Source: Lactobacillus sp. CBA3605
Lineage (GTDB): Bacteria > Bacillota > Bacilli > Lactobacillales > Lactobacillaceae
Assembly (NCBI RefSeq): GCF_002970915.1
Contig: NZ_CP027190.1
Location: 930,001 to 994,000 of the forward strand
Length of the DNA stretch: 64,000 nt
Direction of reading: 5' to 3'
The notes under the pieces are model-generated. The model was not told the DNA's origin. It searched no databases and worked only from the letters and a program-made list of their open reading frames with translations. Within the stretch, counting starts at the first letter, position 1; every line of letters starts with the position of its first letter. A program made the translations under genes and the position numbers. Positions 62,019 to 64,000 of this stretch are shown piece by piece.

Positions 62019-62525
62019 TTAATCCTCATCTTTAACAGTTGAAGATTGTTCTTGGTTAGCAGTCGCTTGTTGCATCTTGCCCAACACCGCGCGCGCAATA
62101 GGCCCGACGATTAAAAGTTGGAGCGGTAATGCAACAATCAAGTTAAAAATCCAGGTATGACCATATGTTGCTAGCACATGACTCCCAGTCAGTTCACCTT
62201 CCACCGCAATCCCAAAGAGGGACATGCAAGTTACCATGCCAAGGACCATTAAAACTGAGATAGTAATCCCAATTAAAACGACTCTTTTCCGCATGTAATC
62301 ATTAATGATATATTTGAAAGCTAATCCTTTTGCGATTGGTCCAACGACCAATAAATCTAAAATGATTGCCACTACTAAACCAAGGGGGTAGCCGCTCAAA
62401 ATTGCGAGGACTAAGCCATTGCTGAAGCCTTGTGCCATCGTGACGTTATAAGCCGTCATAACAAAAACCATCAATCCAGCCATAATCGCCGTGAACACAA
62501 CTTCTTCTTTTAAATTACGTGGCAT
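62019..62525 (-). CDS. DUF2798 membrane protein
   Basis: 168 aa, four helices in two halves that repeat the DUF2798 pattern: MPRNLKEEVVFTAIMAGLMVFVMTAYNV with SGYPLGLVVAIILDLLVVGPIAKGLA, then a similar second half ending LLIVGPIARAVL. Function unknown. Start ATG 62523-62525 with AGGAG 12 nt upstream; an earlier GTG is close to the site. Monocistronic. Confidence 0.85.
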   Translation of the reverse strand: MPRNLKEEVVFTAIMAGLMVFVMTAYNVTMAQGFSNGLVLAILSGYPLGLVVAIILDLLVVGPIAKGLAFKYIINDYMRKRVVLIGITISVLMVLGMVTCMSLFGIAVEGELTGSHVLATYGHTWIFNLIVALPLQLLIVGPIARAVLGKMQQATANQEQSSTVKDED

Positions 62526-62645
62526 TTCTATACACACTCCTAGGTTTAGTTTCGAGTGTTACTATAGCACGCGCTGGCAAGCTTTCGTAAGTAACAATTT
62601 GATGACAAATTATATAACGCTTACAAACTCATGTCACCAAACAGC

Positions 62646-62673
62646 AAAAAAAAGACCGCCCAAGTGGCACGAT
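62646..62673 (-). terminator. Terminator of the cytochrome-b5-like gene
   Basis: GATCG..CC pairs with GG..CGGTC across ACTT, followed by eight T on the minus strand. Confidence 0.75.
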
Positions 62674-62686
62674 CTCTTCACTGACT

Positions 62687-62926
62687 TTAAGCTTGGTATT
62701 GACCGACAACCGTTAACTTAGCTAACACTTTCCGACCATGCGGGGACTGATTATCAATGACCGTCGTTAAATCTTGCCCAGCTAAATTACCATGATGCTT
62801 GCCACCAGCCCAGGCCGCAATGTTCGTCACATCATAGACCACACCATCGACTGCGACATACGCTGACTGACCGTTTTCACCATTATATTGTGCTAACTCT
62901 GCTTGATTAAAAGTCTTGGTACTCAT
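62687..62926 (-). CDS. Cytochrome b5-like heme/steroid-binding domain protein, 79 aa
   Basis: Single domain: FNQAELAQYNGENGQSAYVAVDGVVYDVTNIAAW, then GGKHHGNLAGQDLTTVIDNQSPHG and VLAKLTVVG. The order matches the cytochrome b5 fold; the usual HPGG heme loop reads GGKHHGN, and SPHG gives the second axial histidine. Lactobacilli need exogenous heme, so binding may be for heme or a flavin/steroid-like ligand. Start ATG 62924-62926 with GGGAG. Divergent from mntH. Confidence 0.8.
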   Translation of the reverse strand: MSTKTFNQAELAQYNGENGQSAYVAVDGVVYDVTNIAAWAGGKHHGNLAGQDLTTVIDNQSPHGRKVLAKLTVVGQYQA

Positions 62927-63047
62927 TACAATCACTCCCTACTTAAATTAACCTAATAGTAAGCTGACTAACCAAACAAAAGCAAGCATTCGGTTTGCAA
63001 TTCAGCATTAAACAGAAAAACATGCCACTTGACTACCAGTATGTAAG

Positions 63048-63060
63048 TTAGGTCCCCTAA
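63048..63060. promoter_or_regulatory. Putative MntR/DtxR box upstream of mntH
   Basis: TTAGGTCCCCTAA is a palindrome with TTAGG half sites like DtxR-family operators. It stands 109 bases before the mntH ATG; TACAAT (63135-63140) is a -10 nearer the gene. It could also act on the cytochrome-b5-like gene. Confidence 0.55.
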
Positions 63061-63168
63061 TATGACGTTCGTAAAAATAGAGCACTACTGCTGTCTAATC
63101 CCTAAAAATAATTTAATTGACCAGCCTGACAGCGTACAATGAGCCTGGTTAGAAAGGTGGCCAACTTC

Positions 63169-64000
63169 ATGGGAAAATTTAAAACAAACAACCGGTCGCA
63201 CAAATTAATTGCATATGCGAACGGCCCTTCTTTGGAAGAAATCAACGGTAAAATTGAAGTTCCAAAAAACATCGGCTTTTGGCGAACCCTCTTTGCGTAT
63301 TCTGGACCGGGCGCACTAGTGGCGGTCGGCTATATGGACCCTGGTAACTGGTCAACTTCAATTACCGGTGGTCAAAATTTCCAATATTTATTAATGTCTG
63401 TCATCTTGATGTCAAGTTTGATTGCGATGCTGCTACAATACATGGCCGCTAAACTTGGCATCGTGAGTCAGATGGATTTAGCACAAGCTATTCGCGCCCG
63501 CACGAGTAAATCATTAGGGATTGTCCTATGGTTGCTAACCGAGTTAGCAATCATGGCAACGGATATCGCAGAAGTCATTGGGGCTGCGATTGCCTTGTAC
63601 TTGTTATTCCATATTCCGCTAATCATTGCCGTTTTAATTACCGTTTTTGATGTTTTACTTCTATTATTATTAACTAAAATTGGCTTTCGTAAAATTGAAG
63701 CAATTGTCGTTTGTCTCATTTTAGTTATTCTACTAGTCTTCGTTTACCAAGTTGCTTTGTCGAGTCCCAACTGGGGACAAGTCATGACTGGCCTCATCCC
63801 AACCAGTCAAACCTTTTCCAGTAGTAAGACTGTCGCCGGAATGACCCCTTTAAGTGGCGCTTTAGGCATTATCGGCGCCACGGTCATGCCACATAACCTA
63901 TACCTGCACTCTGCAATTTCACAGACACGTAAGATTGATCATCATGATGAAGCTGACGTCGCTCGTACGGTTAAATTTGCCAGTTTAGATTCTAACATTC
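63169..64000 (+). CDS. mntH: NRAMP family Mn2+/H+ symporter, 5' part
   Basis: 277 codons visible to the window end. The first helix contains YMDPGNWST with the Asp-Pro-Gly-Asn metal site, and helix 6 MPHNLYLHS the Met and His of the second half-site. Together these are diagnostic of MntH. It imports manganese, which lactobacilli need for superoxide removal and glycolysis. Start ATG 63169-63171 with AAAGGTGG. Regulation by a manganese repressor is suggested by the box at 63048. Confidence 0.95.
   Translation, partial: MGKFKTNNRSHKLIAYANGPSLEEINGKIEVPKNIGFWRTLFAYSGPGALVAVGYMDPGNWSTSITGGQNFQYLLMSVILMSSLIAMLLQYMAAKLGIVSQMDLAQAIRARTSKSLGIVLWLLTELAIMATDIAEVIGAAIALYLLFHIPLIIAVLITVFDVLLLLLLTKIGFRKIEAIVVCLILVILLVFVYQVALSSPNWGQVMTGLIPTSQTFSSSKTVAGMTPLSGALGIIGATVMPHNLYLHSAISQTRKIDHHDEADVARTVKFASLDSNI

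Overview
The window is chromosomal DNA of a low-to-mid GC Gram-positive bacterium of the Lactobacillaceae, most like a Lactiplantibacillus or close relative. The signs are AGGAGG-type ribosome binding sites with frequent TTG/GTG starts, a sufCDSUB cluster, two cell-wall proteins with KxYKxGKxW signal peptides and LPQT(S/N)D sorting signals, a YhgE/Pip protein, proline-iminopeptidase-like and amino-acid permease genes, and an NRAMP manganese transporter. There are no rRNA or tRNA genes and no CRISPR array. The genus assignment is inference from protein style.

Layout. 1-4.0 kb: end of a DUF3737 gene, a 44-residue membrane peptide and a heterodimeric ABC exporter with one degenerate ATP site. 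4.2-9.0 kb: a YhgE/Pip membrane protein, TetR and ArsR regulators sharing a 24-bp operator, and a small membrane protein. 9.0-14.3 kb: a structured RNA candidate, a VOC protein, a secreted nuclease, an acetyltransferase, a quinone-reductase-like dehydrogenase and a 14-TM exporter. 14.3-20 kb: the SUF iron-sulfur operon (C-D-S-U-B-DUF59). 20-29.5 kb: a CPBP protease, an ABC-F protein with a dead second ATPase domain, a HAD phosphatase, a DUF2207 protein, a MazG-like protein and a UvrA paralogue. 29.6-36.9 kb: a peptidase/permease pair, an MFS protein overlapping a phosphodiesterase, a hydrolase divergent from a GntR regulator, and a GntR-box-controlled short transcript. 36.9-43 kb: two LPXTG surface proteins. 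43-44.5 kb: rsgA with a small-RNA candidate on one side and an attenuator-like leader on the other.

44.7-59.2 kb is the main accessory region, a visibly more AT-rich type 1 BREX phage-defence cluster: brxA-brxB-brxC-pglX, then an inverted 5'-truncated second pglX and a tyrosine recombinase, then pglZ. No brxL is present. The two pglX copies share three in-frame inverted homology blocks (138 bp with one mismatch, 34 bp, about 72 bp), so inversion can exchange the methyltransferase and specificity parts and switch the C-terminus on or off. The overlap of pglX' stop and recombinase start means every odd inversion places the recombinase in line behind the brx operon, which suggests a self-correcting allele shuffler. 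A bidirectional terminator and a separate pglZ promoter outside the invertible segment complete the arrangement.

59.7-64 kb: a hydrolase and MFS pair behind a perfect 12-bp inverted repeat, a DUF2798 protein, a small cytochrome-b5-like protein and the start of mntH, cut by the window end.
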